In this document: one piece after another, positions 6,673 through 14,301 of the stretch
How positions within the stretch are numbered: the first letter of the stretch is position 1
Layout: each line of letters begins with the position of its first letter
Origin: Salinisphaera sp. UBA6602
Lineage (GTDB): Bacteria > Pseudomonadota > Gammaproteobacteria > Nevskiales > Salinisphaeraceae
Assembly (NCBI GenBank): GCA_002433465.1
Contig: DJIE01000052.1
Coordinates: 1 to 14,604, forward strand
Length of the DNA stretch: 14,604 nt
Direction of reading: 5' to 3'
Made by a program: the position numbers and the translations under genes
Notes under the pieces: model-generated
What the model saw: only the letters and a program-made list of their open reading frames with translations
Database searches by the model: none
What the model was told of the DNA's origin: nothing

Positions 6673-7341
6673 ATGCGTTATCAAACCGGGCTGCTCGCCG
6701 CCCTTGTCGGCATTATGCTCTTCAGCGGTGTTGCAACGGCGGCAACGCGCTATGTCAGCGATGAATTGTCGATCAACATGCGCCGCGGTCCGGGCACGGG
6801 CTATCGCATCAGCGAACTGGTCAAGGCCGGTGATCGGCTGACCACCCTGTCGGAGGCCAACGGCTGGACCCAGGTGCGCACCAGCGATGGAACCACGGGC
6901 TACGTGCTGACGCGTTTTCTCTCCGACGAGCCGGCGGCACGCACGCGTATTGCCGCGATGCAGGAACAGACCGAGAAGTTCAAGCAGGAAAACGAACAGC
7001 TCAAGGAGCAGCTCGCGGAAGTACGCAGCGGCTCGCAGGAGCTCACCGAAACCAAGAGCACGCTGGAAAACGAAAATCAGGAGCTGTCGCAACGCCTTCA
7101 GCAGCTGCGCGAAACCTCGGCCGACGCGGTCCGTATCAGCAATGAAAACGAAAAATATCGCGAAGAGCTGTTGTCCATGCGCAGCGACAACGAACGCCTG
7201 CGGCATGAGAACGCAGGCCTGCAAAGCCGTCGCGACGGTATGAAGATCGGCGCGCTCATTCTGATTGGCGGCGTGATTATCGGCCTTGTGCTGCCGCTGT
7301 TCCGGCGCCAGAAGAAGGGCAGCAGCTGGGACTCGCTCTGA
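6673..7341 (+). CDS. TIGR04211-type SH3 domain protein (YgiM-like)
   Basis: This is a membrane-anchored periplasmic protein resembling E. coli YgiM, whose exact role is unknown. The 222-residue product has a signal peptide (1–24, ending GVATAA). A bacterial SH3 domain follows (25–83) with the family's TRYVSDELSINMRRGPGTGYR start and GWTQVRTSDGTTGYVLTRFLSDEP end. A long, highly charged coiled coil spans about 90–187 (KQENEQLKEQL, ENENQELSQRLQQL, NENEKYREELL). A C-terminal membrane helix at 191–210 and a short basic tail complete it. SH3b domains often bind cell-wall peptides, so an envelope role is likely. The ATG at 6673 is preceded by AAAGG at good spacing. Confidence 0.9.
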   Translation: MRYQTGLLAALVGIMLFSGVATAATRYVSDELSINMRRGPGTGYRISELVKAGDRLTTLSEANGWTQVRTSDGTTGYVLTRFLSDEPAARTRIAAMQEQTEKFKQENEQLKEQLAEVRSGSQELTETKSTLENENQELSQRLQQLRETSADAVRISNENEKYREELLSMRSDNERLRHENAGLQSRRDGMKIGALILIGGVIIGLVLPLFRRQKKGSSWDSL

Positions 7342-7378
7342 GCATCACGCTAGCGACTACCAACCGTATCCAACAATC

Positions 7379-7408
7379 GCCGGCCCGTGGCTGCTGGCTA
7401 TGGTTTTT
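7379..7408 (+). terminator. Possible intrinsic terminator after the SH3-domain gene
   Basis: GCCGGC (7379–7384) can pair with GCTGGC (7393–7398) through six pairs, one of them G·U, around an eight-base loop. Five T's follow at 7404–7408 after a five-base gap (TATGG). The distance between stem and T-run weakens the call. It lies between the SH3 gene and the antiporter operon, where a transcript end would make sense. Confidence 0.35.
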
Positions 7409-7451
7409 CCACTCGACTGGTGAGCGAGCCCGTGTCGCCTAGCGAAGGTTA

Positions 7452-9401
7452 ATGGAACATCATCTTTCTCTGATCCTGATCTCGATCGTCGCGCTGGGCG
7501 TGTTCTCGCAGTGGATCGCCTGGTGGCTGCGGATGCCGGCGATCGTGCTCTTTCTTGTCAGCGGCGTGCTGGCCGGACCGGTATTTGGCGTGGTCAACCC
7601 GACCGAGGATATCGGCGATGTGCTGTCGCCGATGGTGGGCCTCGCGGTCGCGGTCATCCTGTTCGAGGGCGGGTTGAGTCTGCGCCTGCATGAGTTCAAG
7701 GAAGCCGCATCGGGCGTGAAACGACTGGTGTCCGTGGGTGCCGTGCTTTCCTGGGCCCTGTATACCGCGGCGGCCTACTACATCGGCCAGCTGTCGATGG
7801 CGGTATCGCTTCTTTTCGGCGCGATTCTGATCGTGACCGGGCCCACCGTGATCATTCCCATGCTGCGCCAGGCCGGCCTGAACCGGCGGACGGCCTCCTA
7901 TCTGAAATGGGAAGGCATCATCAACGACCCCATCGGGGCACTGCTGGCGGTGCTGGTTTTCCAGTATTTCGTCTTTGCCGGCGCCGATGCCGCCGACGGG
8001 GCGCAGGTATTTATCGACCTCGGCTGGGCGATCCTGATTTCCTTCGTGCTCGGTGGCGGCGTGGCCCTGGCCCTGGGGTGGGCGTTCAACCACACCTGGG
8101 TGCCGGAATATCTCAAGGCACCGTTGACCTTCGCGTTCGTGCTGGTGATCTACGGCGTGGCCAGCGAGTTCTTTGCCGAAGCAGGGCTGCTCGCGGTGAC
8201 CGTCATGGGCATGGTCATGGGCAATCTGTCCATTGCCGGTATGGCCGAGCTGAGGCGATTCAAGGAATACATCACCATCCTGCTGGTTTCGACCGTGTTC
8301 ATCGTGCTCACGGCCGATCTCGACCCGAACGTGCTGCTGCATCTGGACTGGCATGCCGCGGCGCTGGTGTTTGCGGTGCTGTTCGTGGTGCGTCCGGTCG
8401 CGATCTTTCTGGCCACCGCCTTCACCGACATGAACTGGCGCGATCGTACCCTGGTCGCCTGGATTGCGCCGCGCGGTATCGTGGCCGCAGCTGTGGCCGG
8501 TGTGTTCGGCCCGCGCATGGTCGAAGCCGGCTATGGCGGTGCCGAGCAGCTGTTGCCGCTGATCTTCGCCATCGTGTTCTCGACGGTCATCCTGCACGGC
8601 TTTTCGATCGGGCGCGTATCGCGCTGGCTGCGTTTGTCGGCCGAGCCCAACGGCGTGCTCATCGTGGGCGCGTCGCCCTGGTCGACCGAGCTCGCGCGAG
8701 CGCTTACCAACGAGCTCAATATCCAGGTGCTGCTGGTCGACTCGTCCTGGCACCGACTGCGTACCGCGCGCCTGGCCGGGGTGCGCGTGCTCTATGGCGA
8801 AGTGCTGTCGGACCAGATCCAGCAGTCGCTGGAGCTCAACGAGATTTCCTGCCTGCTCGCCGCGACCAGCAACGATGCCTACAACGCGCTGGTGTGCTCG
8901 CATTTCGTGACCAGCCTCGAGCACGACCGCGTGTTCCAGCTGCCCATGTATGCGGCCGACGAGGATAACGAGTCCAAGGTGGTGGCCCGTCCGCTGCGCG
9001 GCCGCCCGGCCTTCCACGAAAATGCGCAGTACGAAGAACTCTGGCGCAAGCATTTCCAGAGCTGGCAGTTCTACAAGACGCGGCTGACAGAAGGCTATAC
9101 GCGCGAAGATTTCCGTCGCGACTGCCCGCCGGATGCCGTGATTATTGCCACGCTCTACGCCGACGACACGGTGCTGTTCCATGCCGCTGGCGCCACCCCG
9201 CGCCCCGAAGAGGGCGATACGGTGATCTACTACGCGCCCAAGAAGAGTGCGACCGAACGTCGCCGTGCCCGTGCCGAGCGCGCCGAAGCGGTCAGCGAAC
9301 GTGCGGCCGCGGCCCAGCTCGCCGCCGACGAGTCGGAGGCGCCCGACGGCGGCCCGGCCGGCAGCGGCGCGCAGCGCAACGACAGCCCCGACCCCACCTA
9401 A
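7452..9401 (+). CDS. CPA1 family Na+/H+ antiporter with TrkA-like C-terminal domain (NhaP-type)
   Basis: This protein exchanges Na+ (or K+) for H+ across the inner membrane. In the 649-residue product, residues 1–385 form the antiporter core of about 12 membrane segments, with family motifs FEGGL (71–75), TGPTV (129–133) and EGIINDPIGA (154–163). The Asn158–Asp159 pair is the expected ion-binding site of the CPA1 group. Residues about 400–490 form a TrkA-N/RCK-like Rossmann fold (GVLIVGASPWSTELARAL, ending with acidic D430), and about 560–597 looks like a TrkA-C domain. The first glycine motif is degenerate. The tail (598–649) is charged and disordered-looking. AAGG lies before the ATG at 7452. 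The hydrolase gene starts 20 bases after the stop. Ion preference is not predictable from sequence. Confidence 0.9.
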   Translation: MEHHLSLILISIVALGVFSQWIAWWLRMPAIVLFLVSGVLAGPVFGVVNPTEDIGDVLSPMVGLAVAVILFEGGLSLRLHEFKEAASGVKRLVSVGAVLSWALYTAAAYYIGQLSMAVSLLFGAILIVTGPTVIIPMLRQAGLNRRTASYLKWEGIINDPIGALLAVLVFQYFVFAGADAADGAQVFIDLGWAILISFVLGGGVALALGWAFNHTWVPEYLKAPLTFAFVLVIYGVASEFFAEAGLLAVTVMGMVMGNLSIAGMAELRRFKEYITILLVSTVFIVLTADLDPNVLLHLDWHAAALVFAVLFVVRPVAIFLATAFTDMNWRDRTLVAWIAPRGIVAAAVAGVFGPRMVEAGYGGAEQLLPLIFAIVFSTVILHGFSIGRVSRWLRLSAEPNGVLIVGASPWSTELARALTNELNIQVLLVDSSWHRLRTARLAGVRVLYGEVLSDQIQQSLELNEISCLLAATSNDAYNALVCSHFVTSLEHDRVFQLPMYAADEDNESKVVARPLRGRPAFHENAQYEELWRKHFQSWQFYKTRLTEGYTREDFRRDCPPDAVIIATLYADDTVLFHAAGATPRPEEGDTVIYYAPKKSATERRRARAERAEAVSERAAAAQLAADESEAPDGGPAGSGAQRNDSPDPT

Positions 9402-9421
9402 CCCAACAGCGACTGGATTCC

Positions 9422-10069
9422 ATGCTCGAATGGCCCCAAGCCGGCGATAGCGCCAGCGGACAGATCGATGGCCCCGCCGGCGAACTGCAGATCGATATCG
9501 ATATGCCGGAGGACAGCGCACGCGGTATCGCGGTGATTTGTCACCCGCATCCGCAGCACGGCGGCACCAAAGACAACAAGGTGGTGTTCATGATCGCGCG
9601 GGCGGCCGTCATGGCCGGGCTGGCCGCGGTGCGGTTCAACTTCCGGGGCGTCGGCGCCAGCCAGGGCCGATACGACGAGGGCGTGGGCGAGGTCGACGAC
9701 GCGGCGGCCGTTCGCGACTGGGCCCTCGAGGCCTCCGGCCTGCCGCTGGCCGCCCTGTGCGGTTTTTCTTTCGGCTCGGCGGTGGCGCTGCGGCTGGCCG
9801 ATCGTGATGCGCCGCCCAAGTTGGTTACGGTGGGCTTTCCAAGCAGCTATTTCGACGAGGCGCTACCGCGCCCGACGAGTGAGTGGCTCGCGGTGTTCGG
9901 CGATGCCGACGATGTGATCGATGTGGATACCTCGATCGCCGCGGTGCGTGAACTCGAGCCGGCTGTCGATGTCCAGATTCTCGAAGGCGCCGGCCATTTC
10001 CTTCACGGCCGGCTCACCGAATTAAGAAAGCGCGTGGTCGCGCACCTGAACGAGAACGAGAGTGACTGA
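9422..10069 (+). CDS. Alpha/beta hydrolase (COG2945-type)
   Basis: This is a cytoplasmic alpha/beta-fold hydrolase of unknown substrate. The 215-residue product shows CHPHPQHGGTKDNKVV (40–55) and VRFNFRGVGASQGRYDEGVGE (70–90), both characteristic of the COG2945 group. The nucleophile elbow is GFSFGS (114–119) with Ser116. The catalytic acid is probably Asp161 or a neighbour in FGDADDVID, and the histidine is His192 in GAGHFLHG. Small members of this group are thought to be esterases or peptidase-like enzymes. There is no signal peptide. The gene starts 20 bases after the antiporter stop and its TGA shares its A with the ATG of the TerB-like gene (TGATG), so the three probably form one operon. 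The Shine-Dalgarno is weak (TGGA). Confidence 0.88.
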   Translation: MLEWPQAGDSASGQIDGPAGELQIDIDMPEDSARGIAVICHPHPQHGGTKDNKVVFMIARAAVMAGLAAVRFNFRGVGASQGRYDEGVGEVDDAAAVRDWALEASGLPLAALCGFSFGSAVALRLADRDAPPKLVTVGFPSSYFDEALPRPTSEWLAVFGDADDVIDVDTSIAAVRELEPAVDVQILEGAGHFLHGRLTELRKRVVAHLNENESD

Positions 10070-10515
10070 TGGGATTGTTTGAACGGTTGAGCCAGGCGCT
10101 CAACCCGCAGGTCGACGAGCCGCGCGACGTGGAGCGCGCGCAGCGAATTGCGGCGGCCGTGCTGCTGCTGGAAATGGCGCATGCCGATCATCGTCACGAC
10201 GATGCCGAATACGCCGAAATACGGCGCCAGTTACAGGGCCACTTCGCGCTTGATGCGGCCGAAACCGATGAACTTATCGCCGACGCCGCGCCGCGGGCCG
10301 AACAGTCGGTATCGCTCTACAAATACTTGAAAACCCTCAACGACGGGTTGACGGAGAGCGAGAAGCGCCAGGTCATGGAAATGCTCTGGCGGGTGGCCTA
10401 CGCCGACCACCATATCGATGCGCATGAAGAGCATCTGCTGCGCGAACTCTCGGAACTGCTCTACCTGCCGCACGAGCAGTTCATACGCGCCAAGCTCGCC
10501 GTCACCGGCGAATGA
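10069..10515 (+). CDS. TerB family protein (tellurite-resistance-like fold)
   Basis: This 148-residue, mostly helical cytoplasmic protein carries the TerB-type repeat. The first helix pair is AAAVLLLEMAHADHRHDDAEYAEIRRQL (28–55) and the second is MLWRVAYADHHIDAHEEHLLRELSELL (105–131). Each contains the acidic ADxxxD/E pattern thought to bind a divalent metal. Single-domain TerB proteins are widespread in proteobacteria outside true ter operons, and no other ter gene is present, so tellurite resistance should not be assumed. Its one-base overlap with the hydrolase gene implies coupled translation. It converges on the DUF4426 gene across 33 bases. Confidence 0.88.
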   Translation: MGLFERLSQALNPQVDEPRDVERAQRIAAAVLLLEMAHADHRHDDAEYAEIRRQLQGHFALDAAETDELIADAAPRAEQSVSLYKYLKTLNDGLTESEKRQVMEMLWRVAYADHHIDAHEEHLLRELSELLYLPHEQFIRAKLAVTGE

Positions 10516-10561
10516 GCGGTACGGGCATCGCGGGGCTGGCGCGTATAGCTAGCGCGTATAG
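10516..10561. repeat. Short convergent gap with a 10-base direct repeat
   Basis: The 33 bases between the converging TerB-like and DUF4426 genes include GCGCGTATAG at 10539–10548, repeated at 10552–10561 with a 13-base period. The second copy covers the last codons and stop of the DUF4426 gene. No terminator with a T-run is visible for either transcript. Confidence 0.5.
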
Positions 10562-10977
10562 AAGGTCTGATTGAAGCGGATCGGAACCGTGGCCCGGCCG
10601 TCGGCGGCGCGCACGTTCAGGTCGAAGGTCAGCGTCTGCTCATCGTCGATGGCCACCGGCGCCAGCGAATAGACGCTGCCGGCACTTTCCACGCGCTTGA
10701 AGGTCAGCGTCTTGCGTTCGCCCATGAGCGAACGGGCAGTGCCGGTGACGTTCGCTGGGACCGCGTTCAGGGGCGCGTCTGCCGTGGGTTTCTGCAGGGT
10801 AATCATGACGATGGCCGTATCGCCGGCGCGCTCGATACCGTTGGCCTTGGCTACCGCCTGCGGGATCTGCAGGCTGTTCACGGCGCTGTAGTGCACCACG
10901 TAGTCGCCGCTGTTGACGCTGCCGCCGGCCAGCGCCGGCAGGGCGAACAGCAGGGCCAGAATCGCGAAGGCGATCAG
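10549..10977 (-). CDS. Secreted DUF4426 protein, probable CTG start
   Basis: This is an exported protein of unknown function that habitually follows metW in Pseudomonas-type genomes. From the CTG at 10977 the product has 142 residues: a hydrophobic signal-like stretch [17 protein letters not shown] (1–17), then a beta-rich domain with the family landmarks SGDYVVHYSAVNS (23–35), AKANGIER and a closing IRFNQTFYTR. No ATG, GTG or TTG lies in frame near the expected start. CTG at 10977–10975 overlaps the metW TGA as CTGA, exactly like the ATGA junction one gene upstream. The nearest ATG (11112) would add 45 residues inside metW and has no ribosome-binding site. With CTG, the signal peptide lacks a basic n-region, which leaves some doubt about the start. 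The gene itself is secure. Confidence 0.8.
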   Translation of the reverse strand: MIAFAILALLFALPALAGGSVNSGDYVVHYSAVNSLQIPQAVAKANGIERAGDTAIVMITLQKPTADAPLNAVPANVTGTARSLMGERKTLTFKRVESAGSVYSLAPVAIDDEQTLTFDLNVRAADGRATVPIRFNQTFYTR

Positions 10978-11609
10978 GCCGTGGCGTGATGGCGCAGCTG
11001 ATACAGAGCGATTTCGCCCAGCAGGTTGGGGAAGGTGCGCATGCCGATATTGCTGCGATGCGCGTGATTGACCACGTGCCTGCGCACGATGTCCACCTGT
11101 TTTTGCCGACATAAGGTTTCGAAATCCCGCACGGTGCAAAGATGGATGTTCGGGGTATCGTACCACCGGTTCGGCAGCGAGCCGGACACCGGCATCAGCC
11201 CGCGCAGGCCCAGTGAGACACGCGGCTTCCAGTGGCCGAAGTTGGGAAAGGTCACGATCGAGTCGCGGCCGATCCGCAGCATTTCGTCGACGAGCTCGTC
11301 GGGGCGCCGTACTTCCTGCAGCGCGCTGCTCATCACCACGAAATCGAAGCTGTTGTCCTCGAACTGTTCCAGGCCGGCATCGAGGTCGAGCTGGAGCACG
11401 TTCACGCCGGCGGCCACGCATTCGATGACGTTGTCGGCGTCGATTTCCAGGCCATAGCCACTGACCTGCTTGTGCGCCTGCAGATGGGCCAGCAGCGCGC
11501 CGTCGCCGCAGCCCAGGTCCAGCACGCGCGCGCCGGGGGTGATCCAGTTGGAGATAAGGGCCAGGTCGTCGCGCAGGCCGTCGTGGCTGTCGGTGGTGTG
11601 CGTATTCAT
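10974..11609 (-). CDS. metW: Methionine biosynthesis protein MetW
   Basis: MetW is a SAM-methyltransferase-fold protein that accompanies MetX in many proteobacteria and is needed with it for homoserine acylation. The 211-residue product shows the SAM motif [13 protein letters not shown] (28–40), GYGLEID (51–57), [20 protein letters not shown] (86–105) and the MetW-specific [11 protein letters not shown] (120–130) and [12 protein letters not shown] (149–160). It aligns along its full length with Pseudomonas-type MetW. The ATG at 11609 overlaps the metX stop as ATGA. The open frame runs far upstream through metX, but that part is a shadow. Its own stop overlaps the presumed CTG start of the DUF4426 gene. 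Confidence 0.94.
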   Translation of the reverse strand: MNTHTTDSHDGLRDDLALISNWITPGARVLDLGCGDGALLAHLQAHKQVSGYGLEIDADNVIECVAAGVNVLQLDLDAGLEQFEDNSFDFVVMSSALQEVRRPDELVDEMLRIGRDSIVTFPNFGHWKPRVSLGLRGLMPVSGSLPNRWYDTPNIHLCTVRDFETLCRQKQVDIVRRHVVNHAHRSNIGMRTFPNLLGEIALYQLRHHATA

Positions 11610-12757
11610 GCGCCGATCTCGACCGCTGCCCGGTTCAGATAGGCCCGCAGCGTGTTCACGTAGTGGGGCATGGTCAGCAGGAAGTCGTCGTGGCCCAGGT
11701 CGGAGGTGACTTCGGCATAGGAAACCTGCTTGCCGGCATCGACCAGTGCATCCACGATCTCGCGTGAACGCGCGGGGGCAAAGCGCCAGTCGGAGGTGAA
11801 CGAGATCACCATGAAACGGGCGGTCACCGGCTCGAATGCGCGGGCCAGATCGCCGCCGTGGGCATGGGCCGGGTCGAAGTAATCCAGCGCCTTGGTCATC
11901 AGCAGATAGGTGTTGGCATCGAAGCGATCCACGAACGAGGCCCCCTGATAGCGCAGGTAGGACTCGACCTGGAACTCCACGTCGAAGCCGTAGGAGATCC
12001 GCCCGTCGCGCAGATCGCGGCCGAACTTGGCGCGCATGGCTTCGTCTGACAGATAGGTGATGTGCCCGAGCATGCGCGCGAGCATCAGCCCGCGGCGGGG
12101 CACCACGTTGTGTTCGTAGTAGCGCCCGCCGTGGAATTCCGGATCGGTCACGATGGCCTGACGCGCGATTTCGTTGAAGGCGATGTTCTGGGCCGACAGC
12201 TTCGGCGCAGCGGCGATAACGACGGCATGGCGCAGCCGGTCCGGGAAGTCGATCGACCACTGCATGACCTGCATACCGCCCAGGCTGCCGCCGATCACCG
12301 CACACCACTGCTCGATGCCGAGCGCGTCACGCAGGATGTCCTGCGAACGCACCCAGTCGCCCACGGTGACGACAGGGAAGTCGGGCCCGTAGTGGCGTCC
12401 GGTTTCCGGATGCGCGCTGTGCGGGCCGGTCGAGCCGTTGTAGCCGCCCAGATTCGCCGGGCAGACCACGAAGAAGCGATCGGTATCGATCATCTTGCCG
12501 GGGCCGATGCATTTATCCCACCAGCCGGGCTTGGGATCGGTGTCGTCGTGATAGCCCGCGGCGTGATGATTGCCCGACAGCGCGTGGCAGATCAGCACCG
12601 CGTTCGAAGCGTCGGCGTTGAGCGTGCCGTAGGTCTCGTAGACGAGCTCGAACTGCGAAAGCTTCTTGCCGCAGTCCAGCGGCATGGGGCCTTCGACATG
12701 CAGCGTGTGGGGCTCGACCAGGCCGACCGAGCCCGGAAAATCGGCGTGCGTGGCCAT
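11606..12757 (-). CDS. metX: Homoserine O-acyltransferase MetX (probably succinyltransferase)
   Basis: MetX activates homoserine by O-acylation in the first committed step of methionine synthesis. The 383-residue alpha/beta-hydrolase-fold protein contains [15 protein letters not shown] (56–70), [11 protein letters not shown] (78–88), [13 protein letters not shown] (102–114) and the nucleophile elbow GGSLGGMQ (156–163) with Ser158. The other triad members are Asp323 (SDWRF) and His356 (LGHDDF). The sequence follows Pseudomonas MetX closely. Those proteobacterial enzymes are annotated as succinyltransferases, so succinyl-CoA is the likely donor, but acetyl-CoA cannot be excluded from sequence alone. 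The ATG at 12757 lies 4 bases after yggT. No strong Shine-Dalgarno is seen, so translation may depend on coupling. Confidence 0.94.
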   Translation of the reverse strand: MATHADFPGSVGLVEPHTLHVEGPMPLDCGKKLSQFELVYETYGTLNADASNAVLICHALSGNHHAAGYHDDTDPKPGWWDKCIGPGKMIDTDRFFVVCPANLGGYNGSTGPHSAHPETGRHYGPDFPVVTVGDWVRSQDILRDALGIEQWCAVIGGSLGGMQVMQWSIDFPDRLRHAVVIAAAPKLSAQNIAFNEIARQAIVTDPEFHGGRYYEHNVVPRRGLMLARMLGHITYLSDEAMRAKFGRDLRDGRISYGFDVEFQVESYLRYQGASFVDRFDANTYLLMTKALDYFDPAHAHGGDLARAFEPVTARFMVISFTSDWRFAPARSREIVDALVDAGKQVSYAEVTSDLGHDDFLLTMPHYVNTLRAYLNRAAVEIGA

Positions 12758-12761
12758 ATCG

Positions 12762-13325
12762 CTAACGGAACAGGCCCGGCAGCGGCAGCAGGCGGCTGAT
12801 CACCTGCAGGCCGATGATGACCACCAGCGGCGACAGGTCCAGCCCGCCGACCGCGGGTATGACGTTACGCACGGGGCGCAGCAGCGGCTCGTTGATGGTC
12901 CACAGAATCGCCGTGGCTGGCGAATGCTGGCCGGGCGAAATCCACGACATCAACGCTTGGATGAGGATGGTGAAGAAATAGAAGTTGCAGACCAGTACGG
13001 CCGCCTTGAGCACCGCCCACCACAGCGCCAGCAGCGGCTGGGGGCCGTATTGGGGGGCGGCCAGCGCCAGGTCGATCTCGATATTGATGAAGCACAGGAT
13101 GACCGCGAATACGAGCGCGGGAATATCCAGATTGCGCCAGCGCGGGATGACCTTGCCGAGAATGCCCACGGGCATGCGCGTGGCCTGCCATACGAACTGC
13201 GAGATGGGGTTGCGAAAATCGGCATGCACCCACTGCAGCAGCACGCGCATGAGCACCACCACGATATACAGCGCAAAGACCGTATCGATGAGAAAAAGCA
13301 GGGCGTCGTTGGCGTTGTTGAGCAT
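12762..13325 (-). CDS. YggT family membrane protein
   Basis: This integral membrane protein of unclear function is reported in some bacteria to affect osmotic shock tolerance and cation homeostasis. The 187-residue product has two YggT repeats. The first is [24 protein letters not shown]…GKVIP (24–61) and the second is [22 protein letters not shown]…[22 protein letters not shown] (121–174). Each repeat joins membrane helices to the conserved P-x-x-(R/K)-x-(I/V)-I-P segment, and there are about four to five hydrophobic helices in all. It starts 5 bases after proC and ends 4 bases before metX, the usual order in gammaproteobacteria. Confidence 0.92.
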   Translation of the reverse strand: MLNNANDALLFLIDTVFALYIVVVLMRVLLQWVHADFRNPISQFVWQATRMPVGILGKVIPRWRNLDIPALVFAVILCFINIEIDLALAAPQYGPQPLLALWWAVLKAAVLVCNFYFFTILIQALMSWISPGQHSPATAILWTINEPLLRPVRNVIPAVGGLDLSPLVVIIGLQVISRLLPLPGLFR

Positions 13326-13330
13326 CGGTT

Positions 13331-14155
13331 CTACTTATCGAGCAATTCGGTGGCGAGGCTGTCGGCCCGGCCCGCGGCCGCCTGCATGGCACGAGCGACG
13401 AGGGCGTTCAGATCGCCGGCGGCATATTGTTCCAGCGCGGCGGCGGTGGTACCGCCCGGGGACGTGACTTTCTCGCGCAGAGTGGCCGGGTCGTCGCCGG
13501 ATTCGATGGCCATGCGCGCGGCACCGAGCGCGGTATGCAGCACCAGCTGACGTGCCGTGGCTTCGTCGAGGCCGAGCTCGACCGCGCCCGCCTGCATGGC
13601 TTCCATGAACGCAAAGAAATAAGCCGGGCCGCTGCCGGACGTCGCGGTCACCGCATCCAGCAGCGATTCATCGGCCACCCAGGCGGTCATGCCGGCCGTT
13701 TCGAGAATGCTGTCGGCCAGGTCGCGCTGGGCGTCGGTCACGCCGTCCTCGGCATACAGGCCGGTCGCGCCGGCGCCGATCAGCGAGGGCGTATTGGGCA
13801 TGCAGCGCACATAGGCATGCTCGGCGCCCAGCCACTGGCGAAGCCCGGCGATCGGCACCCCGGCCGCGATCGATACGATCAACGGCCTGCGATCGGCCAG
13901 CGGTTCCACCAGGCCTTGGCAGACCTCGCGCATCATCTGCGGCTTGACCGCCAGCACGATCACATCGGCATTCAGGCTCTGCGAATCGGCGTTTGAAACC
14001 GCGTTCACGCCGTAGTCCGCGCCCAGCTGCTGGCCCTTGGCTTCGTCGGGCTCGACCACGGTGATGCGCTCACCGGCCCAGTCGGCATTGCGCAGTCCGC
14101 TTATCAGGCTGGTGGCCATATTGCCGCCGCCCACGAAAACGATGCTGGTGTTCAT
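13331..14155 (-). CDS. proC: Pyrroline-5-carboxylate reductase
   Basis: ProC reduces pyrroline-5-carboxylate to proline with NAD(P)H, the last step of proline synthesis, in the cytoplasm. The 274-residue product has the N-terminal Rossmann motif VFVGGGNMA (6–14), AVKPQ (69–73), RCMPNTPSLIGAGATGLY (117–134), the signature TSGSGPAYFFAF (172–183) and TSPGGTT (231–237). Length and motifs match the family. The ATG at 14155 has a G-rich GGGG stretch at ribosome-binding distance. It leads the proC–yggT–metX–metW–DUF4426 operon. The usual upstream partner, the YggS-type PLP protein gene, is absent, and ilvA lies there in the opposite direction. Confidence 0.95.
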   Translation of the reverse strand: MNTSIVFVGGGNMATSLISGLRNADWAGERITVVEPDEAKGQQLGADYGVNAVSNADSQSLNADVIVLAVKPQMMREVCQGLVEPLADRRPLIVSIAAGVPIAGLRQWLGAEHAYVRCMPNTPSLIGAGATGLYAEDGVTDAQRDLADSILETAGMTAWVADESLLDAVTATSGSGPAYFFAFMEAMQAGAVELGLDEATARQLVLHTALGAARMAIESGDDPATLREKVTSPGGTTAAALEQYAAGDLNALVARAMQAAAGRADSLATELLDK

Positions 14156-14182
14156 TTCGACCCCGGTCGATTAACTGGCCGC

Positions 14183-14210
14183 ATGATACGCGATGGCCCG
14201 TGCCTGTCGC
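14183..14210 (-). promoter_or_regulatory. Candidate promoter of the proC operon
   Basis: On the minus strand, -10 box TATCAT (14188–14183, five of six matches) follows a -35 candidate GCGACA (14210–14205, four of six) after a 16-base spacer. Transcription would begin near 14176, about 20 bases before the proC ATG. An eight-base inverted repeat, CGCGATGG (14189–14196) and CCATCGCG (14214–14221), brackets the -35 region and could be an operator. Confidence 0.55.
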
Positions 14211-14258
14211 GACCCATCGCGCCGGCAGCGCGGGCATCGCTGCGATGGTCTGGGAGCA

Positions 14259-14297
14259 CGCAAGGGTTTAGCATTGCGGCTTGTCCTAACCCTTGCG
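14259..14297. repeat. Long inverted repeat immediately upstream of ilvA
   Basis: CGCAAGGGTTTAG (14259–14271) is the reverse complement of CTAACCCTTGCG (14286–14297) except for one extra T, giving 12 pairs with one bulge around a 14-base spacer. The right arm ends four bases before the ilvA ATG. If transcribed, the hairpin would mask the ribosome-binding region. If transcription starts near 14281 from the TAGCAT at 14269–14274, it is a DNA operator around the start site instead. Confidence 0.7.
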
Positions 14298-14301
14298 ATC
14301 C

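Noticed and set aside
6502..7224. 240-codon minus-strand frame opposite the SH3-domain gene
   Set aside because: The Leu/Phe-rich text is what the complement of Glu/Gln/Lys coiled-coil codons gives. The sense-strand protein is clearly real.
7907..8968. 353-codon plus-strand frame inside the antiporter gene
   Set aside because: Arg/Gly/Ala-rich shadow in a second frame of a clearly coding region.
7449..9521. 690-codon open frame on the minus strand opposite the antiporter gene
   Set aside because: Its translation is His/Arg/Gln/Gly-rich low-complexity text with no family resemblance, while the plus strand encodes an unmistakable antiporter. Long antisense frames are common opposite GC-rich genes.
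10069..10515. Tellurite-resistance locus
   Set aside because: Only a lone TerB-fold gene is present. No terZ, terA, terC, terD or terE homolog accompanies it.
10978..11421. N-terminal extension of the DUF4426 frame (290 codons in total)
   Set aside because: The extra residues overlap metW out of frame, have Arg/Ala-rich shadow composition, and would bury the signal peptide in the middle of the protein.
11610..12308. Upstream extension of the metW frame into metX (444 codons)
   Set aside because: MetX is clearly encoded in the other frame. The ATG at 11609 in an ATGA overlap gives a MetW of normal length.
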